Origin: Chlamydoabsidia padenii
Lineage: Eukaryota > Mucoromycota > Mucoromycetes > Mucorales > Cunninghamellaceae
Direction: 5' to 3'
Length of the DNA: 64,000 bases
NCBI GenBank assembly: GCA_025330725.1
Contig: JAIWND010000024.1
Location: forward strand, 1 to 64,000
Part shown: positions 43,940 through 55,401 of the stretch, in pieces
Numbering within the stretch: position 1 is the first letter of the stretch
How the letters are laid out: every line of letters begins with the position of its first letter
The notes under the pieces: generated by a model
What the model saw: the letters and a program-made list of their open reading frames with translations, nothing else
Told to the model about the DNA's origin: nothing
The model's database searches: none
Translations under genes and position numbers: made by a program

Positions 43940-44650
43940 GTAAAATGTGAGTAAAGTCAGATATAGCTTCTTACCCTTCCATTGTAAAAACAACGGTCCC
44001 GAATCTTGGAGAAGCCATCAAGCGAAGCAGAAAGCACACTCCGAGCGTCACCAAATAGACTAAAAAGTTCCACGTGAAACGCGGTTCGAGGAGTAGTTGG
44101 CGTTGCAGGGATTAAATGGTATCTTTTCAACAACGTGACGACTTGGTTATCACCATCATGGCGAGTAAAACGAGATATTGCGAGTGATCGCACCTAGAAA
44201 CACAGCAAATAGAGGTTGGTTTCAGTAATCATCATGCACATATCTATCTTTGTCTATGACACTTATCAAAAGCATAATGACATTTTACAGACCGAGTAGA
44301 GGTATGTTGACCACATTCACAACCAAACGAGGGTTCTTGATCCATTGCAGCAGCAGGCATCTTATTTGCACAAGTCAACTTGTATGCCACTACAAGTTGG
44401 TCAAGGAGGTTCGCCTATTTGTCGCCTGTAGTCGTCGTTTCGAGTGAGAGATCGTCGCCACACTGATCGTCAACACCTTCCACTCTGGTATCACTGTCGT
44501 TGTCTCCGTAATCGTAATCGAATCCATCAAAAACATCCCCAGTGTCCAAAGTCGTTGATTGTTGAGAAGAAGCATTAGCAGAAGAAGTAGGTCCCCAAGA
44601 GATTCGAAGACGCTTGCCAAGATGAGTGAAGGTTGTATGGGTTTTTTTTC
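43940..44650 (-). pseudogene. Broken N-terminus of a KDZ-type transposase (CxC cysteine cluster)
   Basis: KDZ transposases of fungi carry a CxC cysteine cluster before the catalytic domain. Here the minus strand reads an Asp-rich leader, an in-frame TAG at 44417-44415, then ANLLDQLVVAYKLTCANK and FGCECGQHTSTRS. A plausible intron with GTAAAATG donor and TTTCTAG acceptor leads to VRSLAISRFTRHDGD and HLIPATPTTPRTAFHVELF. The last resembles the P-x-x-P-x-T-A-F-x-x-x-L block that follows CxC clusters. The stop and the loss of frame past 43957 indicate a dead copy. The family call rests on remembered motif shape and should be tested by profile search. Confidence 0.45.
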
Positions 44651-45249
44651 TTGAGAGGTTTAATCTTCCTTGTTGATATATCCTTATATAGTTACGTAGA
44701 TACTTTGATTTAGGTATATTGTCAAGTGGATTAGATATAAGCAAGCAAAAGCAGTAAAAGGAAGAGGAAGAAGGAGGAAGAGAGGGGAGAAAATAAGCGG
44801 GCCTCACATGACTGTGACAAGGGATCGGCGAGAATTAAAATCGGATTATGAAAAAACTACAAAATGGAAACCCCGATTCTAATCATGCAGATCACTAGTT
44901 CAACCTCACGTGAATTGAATCCGATCAAGTATACTAGTATCTCTTTACTTCTTCATTGATTAAATGACTATGACTGTCATCCGTAAGAATCGCATCATCG
45001 CTATACCATTCCAGGTATTTAAGGGGTTAAAAATAAATCGGTATCACCTGTCAAAAAAAAAAGAGTACCTGCACAATCCTTCTCTTGGCAAACATTATAC
45101 CCATCATGTTATAGATGGTTTAGCAGCTATTTTAACTTTATCTCTGCCAAGTGATGATGTCCTCATCAACCAACATTTAAATCGAGTAAAAAGAGCTTTA
45201 TTATTTTTAAGATCCGCCAAGCGTAAATATCAGAATAGGGATATATTTT
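44651..45249. other. Intergenic region between the KDZ relic and the Kre9-like gene
   Basis: Contains ATTAAAATCGGATTATG near 44837 and TAATCATGCAGATCAC near 44881, further variants of the two short recurrent motifs. A 106-codon frame at 44964-45284 overlaps the end of the Kre9-like gene on the opposite strand and lacks support. Confidence 0.4.
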
Positions 45250-45774
45250 TCATGCAGAGGGTGATTGATCAGTACTTGATTTGATATTGAATTGGCCGGT
45301 ATACGCCACGTTCGGAGATGTACCTAGAATGAAAGCATCTGTACAACAAGAAAGAGTCAAGTCACTCGTGATGATGGATGGGGGGGTTTTTTTTTTTTCA
45401 GTTCTTACAGTCATTTCCCGCAGTGATATTGGAAGGAATGTCCCAGACATAAGTATTATTGCCGGTGTTGGCAGGAACATTGGTGGCAATCACAGCCAAT
45501 GGTTGTAGAGCATTGGGATTACCATGATAGAGTTGGATTTGGGTGATTGTATCCACCTGAGGATCAATCCTTTATAAATCAATGTTAAATACAATCACTT
45601 GAAGGAGGGTCTCTTTTATATATATATATATATATACCATGATATAACCAATTTTTGCCCGGCAGTGTAAGTGGCATTAGCCAAAGGCGCTGTGATAGTG
45701 ACAATTTGTTTCTGTTGGGCGAATACCAACCAAGAGAAAAAGGCTACCAGGACAAAGAGAGTATACTTGAACAT
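45250..45774 (-). CDS. Small secreted protein with Kre9/Knh1-like N-terminal domain
   Basis: Likely secreted or cell-wall protein of the Kre9/Knh1 Ig-like domain family common in fungi. Three exons on the minus strand, 45774-45638, 45569-45409 and 45338-45250, give 128 residues in frame. Residues 1-19 are a signal peptide (FVLVAFFSWLVFAQ). The domain follows: ITAPLANATYTAGQKLVISW, then IQLYHGNPNALQPLAVIA, TYVWDIPSNITAGNDYAFIL and the closing AYTGQFNIKSS, the usual Y-x-x-x-F-x-I end. No GPI-like hydrophobic tail is seen, so it is probably released. The first donor is GTATATATATAT in an (AT)n run, and the acceptor TATAAAG keeps the Trp codon. The gene points away from YTP1's start and lies next to that gene's 3' end. 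Confidence 0.82.
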
Positions 45775-46431
45775 GATTGTTGTATGAGATAAAGGAAAAA
45801 AATAAGTAGGATGAGAAAAAAAAAAGTAGGGCGTATTTAAATCTTTTCCCGAGGATATAAATGCATTAGCTTGATTCCCTTTATAGTGATTGTGTAAATA
45901 CATCACGGTGTTGGAGCTAAAAAGGTGATTGTTTTTTTTTCTTATTTATAGCCATTTTCCTTCTATGATCGATGTTATGTATAAAAGGATGATATAAGAA
46001 TAGGCTCTTTGACTTTAATGAAGGTAAACAAATAAGCCCTTGTACTATGGCCAAGAAAAAAGAAGCCGTCAGTATACAAATACAATCCATTGCCCGGCAC
46101 TTTTTTATTCTTTTTGAAAGTTTCATCCCCTGATGTTTCAAGGAAATGGGGTAACCCTGATTCCTCGACTTCTTTTGCATTGTTATGTGTAACCAAAATA
46201 AAACATTTCAAAACCCGATAGTAGTCGGTCAACGTCCAACCGTAAACTTTACAAAAAAAAAAAGATGCCATACGAGTTGGATCATCTAACAAGAGCCCTA
46301 AAGTTAAAGTAGTAAGTTTTATTGATAAGGTAAAAAGGATTCAATATACAATAGGCAACTAAACTAAGCTACAAAAAAAAAAGAAGAGGGAAGGGGAATA
46401 ATGTGGGAGGGAGAGGAATACATGTCCTAGT
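45775..46431. other. Intergenic region between the Kre9-like gene and YTP1
   Basis: AT-rich with several A/T homopolymers. No coding segment recognised. TTCCCGAGGATATAAATG at about 45847-45864 includes a TATA-like element about 90 bp upstream of the Kre9-like start. The 3' end of YTP1 follows. Confidence 0.4.
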
Positions 46432-48196
46432 CTATTTTAATGTATGGGTAGGTTTAAGTTCAACAGCATCTTCATCATGTAAAAAGTCATTGTCCAGCAG
46501 GTGCCTATCATCGCTATCATCATCGTCATCATCGTCTTCGCGGCTGCTAGTGTTGTTGTTACCATGTTGGTGTAATGGTTCTTGTTGTTCCAATCGAGCG
46601 AATCCAGTGAGTGCTTCTGTATATTGATAGTTGGTGCCATAACCTGTCAGATGTTCCCAAAGTAATATCAAGACAAATGCAAACATAAAGATGACGAATC
46701 CAAAGGAGAGTAAGATATTGCTATAGGAGCTGATATCAATCATTAAAGTCGATAATAATCCTAGTTGTTCTTCGGTCGATCCCATGAATAAACAGCCAGC
46801 CAATGTAAGAGTCTATTAAAATCACATCTTTTTAGTATCTATTTAATATGAATAGGAAGAGGGGGTTTCTTCTTGTTGTTATAATTACCAGAGCAGGAAT
46901 ATATTGCCAAGGGTTGATGGAGATATCACCTTCTTTCCATACAAAGCATATTTCAATGATTCGAGATAAACCACCAGCCATTAACATATAACCAAAGTAG
47001 GAGTGTATTTGACCACTATTAGGCACATGTTGGGCGTGTCCTTGGAAGGCAACGGCTGTCAAGATGATGAGAATCGATGGTACCACGGTGCGTTTACCAT
47101 TACGACTAAGGAGGATGCCCAATAAGCCTGCCACCCACCAAATGATACCCATAGATGTATGTTGATAATCACCGTGACTCCATGCGCTTCCCCATCTATA
47201 TATTTATATATAAAAATAAGTAATCCTGTATCAAGCTACTCTATCCCTTATTTACCTGTGTTCAGTGAATGTATTGACAATACCCCAAAGCATGATCACC
47301 CAGCTGTCATACCATTCGGGACTTTTACCGCGTCGTAATAACCAAGGTCCACCCACCCGTAAAGAGAGTAATAGTAAGATACCATAAGCAACAAAAGAGG
47401 ATCCCATAATAAAGTGAGCCAGGCATTGACCAGTATGATCTAGGAATAAATGATAACAATGTCAGATTAGTCGAATCATCACTAGTTTATACATACATAC
47501 CAGCATAGCAAAAGCCAAGCGTAGCAATGACACCCAATACGATTTGAACATAACCAATCACTGGTATGGAAGCACCTAATAGTTTATGAAGACGCACAAA
47601 CCAATGTCGAATACGAGCATGAATCCCACGTTCCAAGTGCAGTTTCAAATAGACACCAGCACCAAATTGAAGACTGACCACCCAGATAACAATCGTAGCA
47701 AACCATCGATGTGCAATATGAGGTTCCTATTGAGTCGAGTCAGTTTTTTTTTTTTTTTTTTTTTTTTTTTGGGGGGGGCAAATGTCAACTATCGTCCTAT
47801 ATCAGGTTACTTACATAGTTTCGTCCATCGTGAGCATGAGCCAAAAAATAGCCGACTATGAAGATAGCCGTGGCCAAGATTTGTACTGGTACATGCCACC
47901 TGTTTTTAGCAAGACCTAATACCATACCAAGGGGATAAAGGATCCCAAACGCTATATATATTTATATATAAAAGTTTGTTAGAGTATTATCTAGTTTCCA
48001 TAAATATCCTTTATCACTTGCCTAAAACCATACAAAATATATGTAAGATCATTATGGTGCCAAGAGGTTCAGACGTTGCTGCAAAGTCTTCAAATAAAGC
48101 AGGGTCCAAGTTGTGGCTATGACCATGACCACTTGCCGATGGTGTGTCGTGATGTTCTTGATGTTCATCATCCATCGTTCCCATATCCATATCCAT
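46432..48196 (-). CDS. YTP1: YTP1-like multi-pass membrane protein (DUF2427/cytochrome b561-like fold)
   Basis: Fungal Ytp1 family, polytopic membrane protein of unclear function. Six exons on the minus strand, 48196-48022, 47951-47815, 47726-47501, 47439-47256, 47195-46889 and 46812-46432, sum to 469 residues. A His/Asp/Met-rich head (MDMDMGTMDDEHQEHH) precedes about ten hydrophobic segments. The first is ILHIFCMVL, then GILYPLGMVLGLAKNRWHVP and a histidine-containing helix set (YFLAHAHDG, HIAHRWFATIVIW, RLHKLLGASIP) typical of b561-like domains. The tail is acidic (EDDDDDDDSDD). Intron 1 appears to use a GC-AG donor (G|GCAAGT), which is the only choice that keeps the conserved MVLAFGILYPLG block. 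Family members often have a signal peptide. None is seen from this start, and an acceptor-like AACAG just upstream leaves room for a missed first exon. Confidence 0.82.
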
Positions 48197-48695
48197 GTCG
48201 AATGGCTGTTACAAGAAGGAGAGAGGGGGAGAAGAGGGGAGAAGAATGTAAGTAGATTAAGAGGAAAGAAAAGGAATTGGGAATGAAAAAAAAAAAAAAA
48301 ATTGGCCCTTTTGATTTCAAATTCCGCGTCATTCTCTGAAATTGGATTATGTATTTTGTTGATGATAAGCAAAACAGGGACTGTCAACACCAAATCTGAC
48401 GTTATTTTCATTGGCCTTGTATTAAAATAAAATGACATTGTATATGCTAGAAATAATACTAATCTTATCACTGCATCATGAAAAGGGGTTGCAATGAAGG
48501 GGGGAGACAGGGTGTAACCATCCCGCCGGGATTTGAAAATATAAAAGTAAAAATTGATCCTTTTTCAAGTTTCTTCCCTTTTCTTACTTTTTTATTCTCA
48601 TTCTACCTTATAGTCCACTTTTACATATACCTCCTCCTCTTATATACACACACATACTCTATTCACTAGTTATAATCATCAACTGCTAACAACAC
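48197..48695. promoter_or_regulatory. Shared divergent promoter region of YTP1 and the arrestin-like gene
   Basis: The 499 bp gap between divergent starts holds two strong motif copies: TTTCAAATTCCGCG at 48315-48328 and GCCGGGATTTGAAAA at 48525-48539, about 125 and 160 bp from the two start codons. T-rich and TATA-like sequence (CTTATATACACACAC) lies just before the arrestin-like start. Confidence 0.45.
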
Positions 48696-50197
48696 ATGAC
48701 GAAAAAGATCATTGCTATTGATCTTGATTTCCCTCACCAAGTAGACTTCTTTGGTCCTCGCCCAAACGACAAACACTCGACCTTCCCCAAACGACAAAAG
48801 TTACGAGGCAAACTACGCATCATCACCTCACAATCAACTCATCTATCTAGTGTAGAAATACGGTTTAAAGGTTTGACTCAACTCTATTGGCGGGATCCAC
48901 TCACTCATTCACTCTTGGCCAGTCGTATGCATGCTTGGAAAACCATACGCAAATCCAAACATACTTTACTACAAAATGGTATTCTCCCAAGTGGTGTAAC
49001 TGATTTAGGTAAATTGAAAATTTTTAATTGTTTGTTAACCTTCGAGTTGATTTTTATTTTTATTTTTACTTTATATATATTATGTAGGCTTTGAAATCAC
49101 CATTCCTGGTTATGTCTGTCCAACATATGAAGCGGAATATATGAATGTCAAGTATCTGGTATCAGCGAAAATTGTCCCTATTGCCAAGTTTGCCAAGGAT
49201 ATTGAAACGGAGAAGACTGTCCATATTCACAAGACATTGATGCCCAAGGATATTGCCCATGGACTCTCTGGTTATCGGGTTCCACGATGTACGATGCGGG
49301 GTCAACGAAAAGACTACTTGGCTTGGGAATTCAAGGTACCTAAATGGGTATGTTTGGAAAACGAAATTGAATTTGATGGGACCCTTAAATCACTCAATGA
49401 ACAACTTTTGGTGGATACGATTCAAGTGGATGTGGTACAAGAAGAAAACTATCATGACGATACTTGGTAAAGTAAAAAGGAAAGAACAAAATGTAACTTG
49501 ATGCTCTTATTTAACAGAATAACACATAAAATATAGTGATCAATCTCGTAGACATCTCACCGTTTGTCCCAACCTACCTTCCAACTATCTCCATCCACCA
49601 CTTGGTACCACCATCCACTTTAACTTCCCACTAGGCACCACCATCAACAAAGACATCTCTCCTTCTTCTTCTTCTTCTACTACTACTACTGCTACTACTA
49701 CAACCACAATAAAGGACATAAACAATACTTTTGTTAAAAGGGACTCTCTCAACTATTCTTTGGATTCACCTTTTCTCACCGTACGTCATTATATTCGACT
49801 CATCATTTATACCCGATACAAACTAGTCGACGAGAGACCACAACCTATTTGTCTTGGTTTACCTATTTATATCACCGAACGGATTCATATCGTCAATCAC
49901 ACTCTAGATGATTTACCAACTTATCAAAGTGTAACTCGCGACGGTGAACGATTACCAGATTATATGACAACTACACAAGAATCAGATGATCAGAATCGAG
50001 AGGATGATGACGACAATGACGGATTATCACTACAACAAGAAGAGGATCAATCGAATAATTGTCCTTTACAATTACTGGAAAATGCATTTGGATATTCGAC
50101 AGCGAGACATGACAGATCCTCAACAATGGCTACTAAACGTACTGGTAATCTGGTAATACAAGAGCGTCGATTGGATGACTTTTGGATTTTAACATAG
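48696..50197 (+). CDS. Arrestin-like (alpha-arrestin) protein
   Basis: Probable alpha-arrestin, a cytosolic adaptor that brings ubiquitin ligases to membrane transporters. Three exons, 48696-49008, 49088-49466 and 49537-50197, give 450 residues in frame. The N-terminal arrestin fold is recognisable: RGKLRIITSQSTHLSSVEIR and FKGLTQLYW, then GFEITIPGYVCPTYEAEYMN and VKYLVSAKI. The C-terminal fold has LGTTIHFNFPLGTTI and LTVRHYIRLIIYTRY. A Ser/Thr-rich loop interrupts the second fold. Near the end are LDDLPTYQSV and LPDYMTT, PY-like motifs that could bind a WW-domain ligase, though neither is a perfect PPxY. The tail is acidic. No transmembrane segment. Confidence 0.8.
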
Positions 50198-50782
50198 AAT
50201 AGAATACATAGATAAATAGTCCTCTCTCCCCCCCCCCTTCCCCATATATATTAATATTACTTATGTGTATGTATATCTTACCTTATGTCTCTCCTTTTAT
50301 CATGTATACTCTCCTCAATAAACTCTGTTTTTAACATTTGCTGACCAGATATTCGGATTTTTAGATATAAAGTTTAAATCGGACACCTTCTTAGAATGTC
50401 CCCAATGGAACAATAGGTTGAAGGAAATACGCGTCATAGGCGTAGAAAAAAGGGAATTTGACTGGATAAGGGTCTTGATTGACCTTCCCCCCTTTTTCGG
50501 TCGAATCATGTCGGAATTTGAAATGTCTGGGTTGGGATTATGTCGCAGGAAGGGCCCATTTTCATTCTTTTCATTCTTTTTCTTCTTCTTTCTCTCTTCT
50601 TTTGTTGACCTCGTCTATTGCATCTCTCGGCTCACGAATCAATATATTCTCTCTCTATACATACATATACATATATACATATATACATATATACATATAT
50701 ACATACATACATACATACATATACACACATATATATATTTACATTATTACAGCACAAATTACTTGACCCCATCTCCACTGGA
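50198..50782. promoter_or_regulatory. Intergenic region with motif copies and ATAC microsatellite, 5' of the PAS-GATA gene
   Basis: Contains TTTAAATCGGACAC near 50370, TCGGAATTTGAAA at 50511-50523, a long pyrimidine tract and a (TATACA/TACA)n microsatellite at about 50657-50725, just before the start at 50783. No coding segment seen. Confidence 0.4.
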
Positions 50783-52461
50783 ATGACGACCGAAACAACT
50801 TGTTTTTGGTCCCTGCTATCTTGTAAAAACCTCGACTTTTTATATATCTCACCATCTATGGGCTCCAAACTAGCATACAATAATAAAGGAACTATCAAGG
50901 ACTTGACTTTGCATCACTCGCTACTTGACTTTATTCACCCAGACGAACAAGCCATTGCTCAACAAGATCTCATGACTTTTATACAACGGAAAACTCTCGC
51001 CGGGGCGGTGACAAGGTAAAACAAAAATAATAAGGAGTGCATGTATGGGAAAACCAGGTAATTAAAAAACGTTAACATGTTTATTTTGAAATGTGTCCTT
51101 TTCTAGGTGTCGATTACAATCCCTGATATTAGTTGGCCAACCTTATCCACTAGAAGATGAAAATGTAAGGAGAACAAAAGGAAATAATGCATGGACTGTG
51201 CTTTTGCATGGATACTAACATATTGAATAGGATTCTACCATATGGAATGTGGTGGATATGGTGATGTATACTGTGACCGAGTGTATCGTATTGGCCTTCT
51301 TCCACTGTAAAGGTAAGTAAGTAATTATGGTATATGATGGATCAGACATGTACTTTTTTAACACCACCTTCCTTCCTCCTTACGTGGGTAACATCATTGT
51401 ATTAAAAAGATTGCCAAATGCATTCCACATGTGGGGAACCCCATTTTACTCCAGAGGTATATATATATATATAAAATAAGATTTATGCAGTTAACCACCG
51501 ATACTAAAACTAATCATGCCCATCTATCTTCCTTTTTAGGACACCGCCCTGGTTTTATCTGTATTACAAGCAAACCAACCTCAACAAATCACTCCAGATC
51601 GGGTACTTCAAATATACGATCGGTCCACTAAACAACGATTGGTGTCCTGGCCTCCTTCTGATATATATTACACTCCTGATGATGATTGCTCAGCACCACC
51701 ACCACTAAAGACTCCTTCACTGCATCGTCATCATATACCTTATGGCCTTTCATCAGGATCCATCTCTGATGCTAATTCTCGACATTCCAAACAAATCATT
51801 ATCTCGTATGGTTGTGTCATCTTTTATGTCTTTTGTGCTGATTATCGACATTCATTAACTGCCACTAACAGGATGCGAGGGTCTACTCTTCCTTCTACAC
51901 TATATGATAGGTAAAGAGACAAGTCTTAATGATATGTGCATGTACTCATCATTCTTTCTCTCTCTTTTTTTTTTTTTAATCATCCTTATTTAGAAGTTTA
52001 TCCCACGGAATCACTGTGCCGCAGATCAATTCTAATCCCTTTGATCCATTACTTACCATTGATAGTCGACCCAAGGAACTTGGACACTTGCAGATACAGA
52101 ATAACTATCATCATCAGCAACAACAACAACAACAAAGATTCCATCATCATCATCATCATCATCATATTCAACAACAACAACAACAACAACATTCACACCA
52201 TCATCAAATCAATACTTGTTCACAGCAGCAGCATCAAAAATCGATCAAGGTATGTGTAGGATGCGGAACAAATCATAGTCCTGAATGGCGAAGGGGTCCC
52301 ACTGGACATAAAACGTAAGTGGATAACGTCCTAACAGGTGATCAGCCTGACTCACTCTGATTAACCTTTCTTTTATTAAAAGACTTTGCAATGCATGTGG
52401 ACTGCGGTATTCTCGACATTTATCTAAACAGCAACGACAACATAAGCCCACCAAACGATAG
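50783..52461 (+). CDS. PAS-GATA transcription factor, white collar 2-like
   Basis: Zinc-finger regulator of the white-collar type, which in fungi pairs with a flavin photoreceptor for blue-light responses. Seven exons, 50783-51015, 51107-51164, 51231-51312, 51410-51456, 51540-51910, 51994-52314 and 52383-52461, give 396 residues. The PAS-like part is at about 10-130 (FLYISPSMGSKL, HHSLLDFIHPDEQ, DLMTFIQRKTLAGAVTR, IVLAFFHCK). Poly-Gln/poly-His runs precede the finger, CVGCGTNHSPEWRRGPTGHK then LCNACGLRY. Spacing is C-x2-C-x18-C-x2-C, the long loop of white-collar fingers rather than the x17 loop of most GATA factors. A basic tail follows (QQRQHKPTKR). There is no LOV-type NCRFLQ motif, so it fits the WC-2 rather than the WC-1 partner. 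Light function is inferred from family, not seen. Confidence 0.8.
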
Positions 52462-52602
52462 GGCTTGATTTGTATTTTTATGTCACCACAGATGGGAACC
52501 AACCAGCTCAATTTGACAGCACATTATTGAAACACCGACAACGTGCGCCCCTAGAATTTTTTTTTTTTTTTTTTATAAAATAAAAACTCCACCCCCTTAT
52601 TT

Positions 52603-52639
<37 letters not shown>

Positions 52640-52698
52640 TACTTTTTACTCTCTTTTATTCCTCTTGTCATATTAAAAAACAAGAAGGGCGTACTATC

Positions 52699-55220
52699 AT
52701 GGCCAACTTTGAATCTGTTATCACCACGCTTGAACAATTATCACTCCAACCCAAGACAGTCTCTCATGAACCTGTGGCTGATAACAAAGCTTGGATCGCG
52801 GCTCTCACTACTCTCACCATCGAACAACCTTACCAAGTCACCAAAACCTTAATTCTCAAGCCCAAGACGGCCAAGTCTGCTGCTCCTACACCTGTTGTTG
52901 TCATTGCCTTGGATGCCACTGAAACCAATGCTACTGCTCTTGGAAAGAAACTTGGATTGAAGGATTGTCGTTTTGCTAATGAAGATCTGTTAAAGGATAC
53001 GTTTGCCACCACCAAGGATGCTGGTAAGATTATAACCTTTCAACTCGTTAAACATATCTTCTAATCACCTTCTTTTATATTATTATCTAGTGTCTCCTTT
53101 TGCCTTGTCCAATGTCGCTGATCTTTCTTTGATTCACCTTGTGGTGGATGCTGAAGTCTTGGCCTTGCCTTCTACTCAAGTCCTGGCTTTCCATCCTTCT
53201 GCTGCCGACAAGACCGTGTTTATTACTGTGGAACAATTGAAGGTTTATCTTATGTCTATCAACAAGGAATTCGTCGAAGTAGACTTTAAGGCTCTGGCTG
53301 CTGCGAAGCCTCCTGCGGCTGCTCCTGCGGCTGCTGCTCCCAAAGGAAAGAAGGAAGCCAAGAAAGAAGGTAAATAATAATGGATCAATAGTAGGTTATA
53401 TAGGTGAATAAAGGGAAGAGGACTCACTCTGTTTTGTTATTATAGTTGCCTCTGCCGAAGATGGTCATCAAATGGGTATCGAATACAAGAAGGATGTGGA
53501 CTTCCCTAAATGGTATCAACAAGTCTTGACCAAGAGTGAAATGTTGGATTACTATGATGTATCTGGCTGTTATATCCTTCGTCCTCTTGCCTATAATGTC
53601 TGGAAGGAAATTACTAGTAAGTGAGCATTTAAGGGGGGAGGGGATTAAACCTGGGAAGCATACTCAACTTTTTCTTTTTATAGACTTCTTTGATGGTGCT
53701 ATTACTGAAATGGGTGTGGAAGATACTTACTTCCCCATGTTTGTGTCTAACCGTGTGCTCGAACGTGAAAAGGATCATATTGAAGGTTTTGCTCCTGAAG
53801 TTGCTTGGGTGACCAAGGCTGGCTCAAGTGATCTCGAAGAACCTATTGCTATCCGTCCTACCTCCGAAACTGTCATGTATCCTTACTTTGCCAAATGGAT
53901 CCGCTCTCATCGTGATCTTCCCTTCCGTATCAACCAATGGTGCTCTGTCGTCCGTTGGGAATTCAAGAATCCTCGTAAGTTAATTGGGTGGGTGAGGCAA
54001 AGAAAAAGGAAATGATTTATAGGTTACTGACAACATTTTTTTTTTCTTCTTCTCCATAGAACCCTTCCTCCGTACTCGTGAATTCTTGTGGCAAGAAGGC
54101 CACACTGCTCATTTAACTTTGAAGGATGCCACCAAAGAAGTCCACGAAATTTTGGATTTGTACGAAAAAGTATATACTGATCTATTGGCCTTGCCTGTTG
54201 TGAAGGGTGTCAAGTCTGAAAAGGAACGATTCGCTGGTGGATACTTTACTACTACTGTGGAAGGCTATATTCCTACTACTGGTCGTGCTATTCAAGGTGG
54301 TACTTCTCACTGTTTGGGTCAAAACTTTAGCAAGATGTTTGATATCGTGGTAGAAGATCCTGCCTCGGACAGCAATGATCCCAAGAAGCTCCATGTGTGG
54401 CAAAACTCCTGGGGTCTGTCTACTCGTACCATTGGTGTGATGGTCATGGTCCATGGTGATGACAAGGGTCTCGTCCTTCCTCCTCGTGTCGCTCTCACAC
54501 AAGTTGTGGTGATTCCTTGTGGTTTGACGGTCAAGACCAGCAAGGCCGATGCTAACAAGTTGTACGACGCCTGTGCCGATCTCGCCAAACGATTGAAAAA
54601 GTGTGGTGTCAAGGTCAAGAGCGATCTTCGTGAAAATTACACTCCTGGCTTCAAGTTCAACCACTGGGAAATCCGTGGTACTCCTCTGCGTATTGAATTG
54701 GGTCCCAAGGATATGCAACAAAACCAAGTGACCTGTGTTCGTCGTGATACCGGTGTGCGATTCACTATTCCTGTGGATCAATTGGAATCTGGTGTCAAGG
54801 AAACTCTGGAAACTATGCAAAATGATATGTTTGTCCGTGCCAAGGCCAAACGGGATGAATCTATCATTCGGATTGAAAAGTGGGAAGACTTTGTGCCTGC
54901 TTTGAATAACAAAAAGTTGATCTTGATGCCTTGGTGTGACCGTACCGAATGTGAAGATGATATCAAGGACAGATCTGCCCGAAGGTAAGTCTTTATTATA
55001 AAAGCTGCTTGTTATCTAACCAACTCTTCTTTTTTATTATTATTCATGTAGCTCCAACGATGATGAAGAAGAAGACGAACGTGCTCCTTCCATGGGTGCC
55101 AAATCTCTGTGCAATCCCTTTGAACAACCCACTGACAAGCCTATCGTCCCTGGTGTCACCAAATGTGTTGCTTGTGGTCAAGATGCTAAACACTACATGT
55201 TGTTTGGCCGTAGTTATTAG
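52699..55220 (+). CDS. Cytoplasmic prolyl-tRNA synthetase with YbaK-like N-terminal domain
   Basis: Class II aminoacyl-tRNA synthetase charging tRNA-Pro. Six exons, 52699-53023, 53091-53369, 53446-53616, 53684-53974, 54060-54984 and 55052-55220, give 719 residues. Residues 1-195 resemble a YbaK/ProX editing-type domain. A Lys/Ala linker ([12 protein letters not shown]) follows. The catalytic core has motif 1 ([17 protein letters not shown]), motif 2 with the TSE and RE signatures ([31 protein letters not shown]) and motif 3 ([13 protein letters not shown]). The C-terminal zinc-binding-type region ends [15 protein letters not shown], the eukaryote/archaeal-type tyrosine terminus. Strong CAA/GAA/AAG codon bias resembles the giant gene and implies high expression. 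A (CT)n run lies 70-100 bp upstream of the start. AATAAA near 55254. Confidence 0.93.
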
Positions 55221-55401
55221 ATACACATTTAGTCTATTAGGCATTCCTATTTTAAATAAACATAACGCATCTTTTTTTTTTTACACTATCGCCATTCTCC
55301 TACTTGTTTATCCATACACATATATAAAAGTCATGTTTTGAAAAAAATATGATTCTTTATTATATAATAACTGTACAAATAATCTAAACAAAAGCAATAG
55401 T

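Noticed and set aside
44964..45284. 106-codon plus-strand frame
   Set aside because: It overlaps the 3' exon of the better supported Kre9-like gene on the other strand and has no family match.
50657..50725. TATACA/TACA repeat giving isoleucine/tyrosine-rich frames
   Set aside because: A simple microsatellite in the 5' region of the PAS-GATA gene. The ATG at 50783 begins the conserved product.
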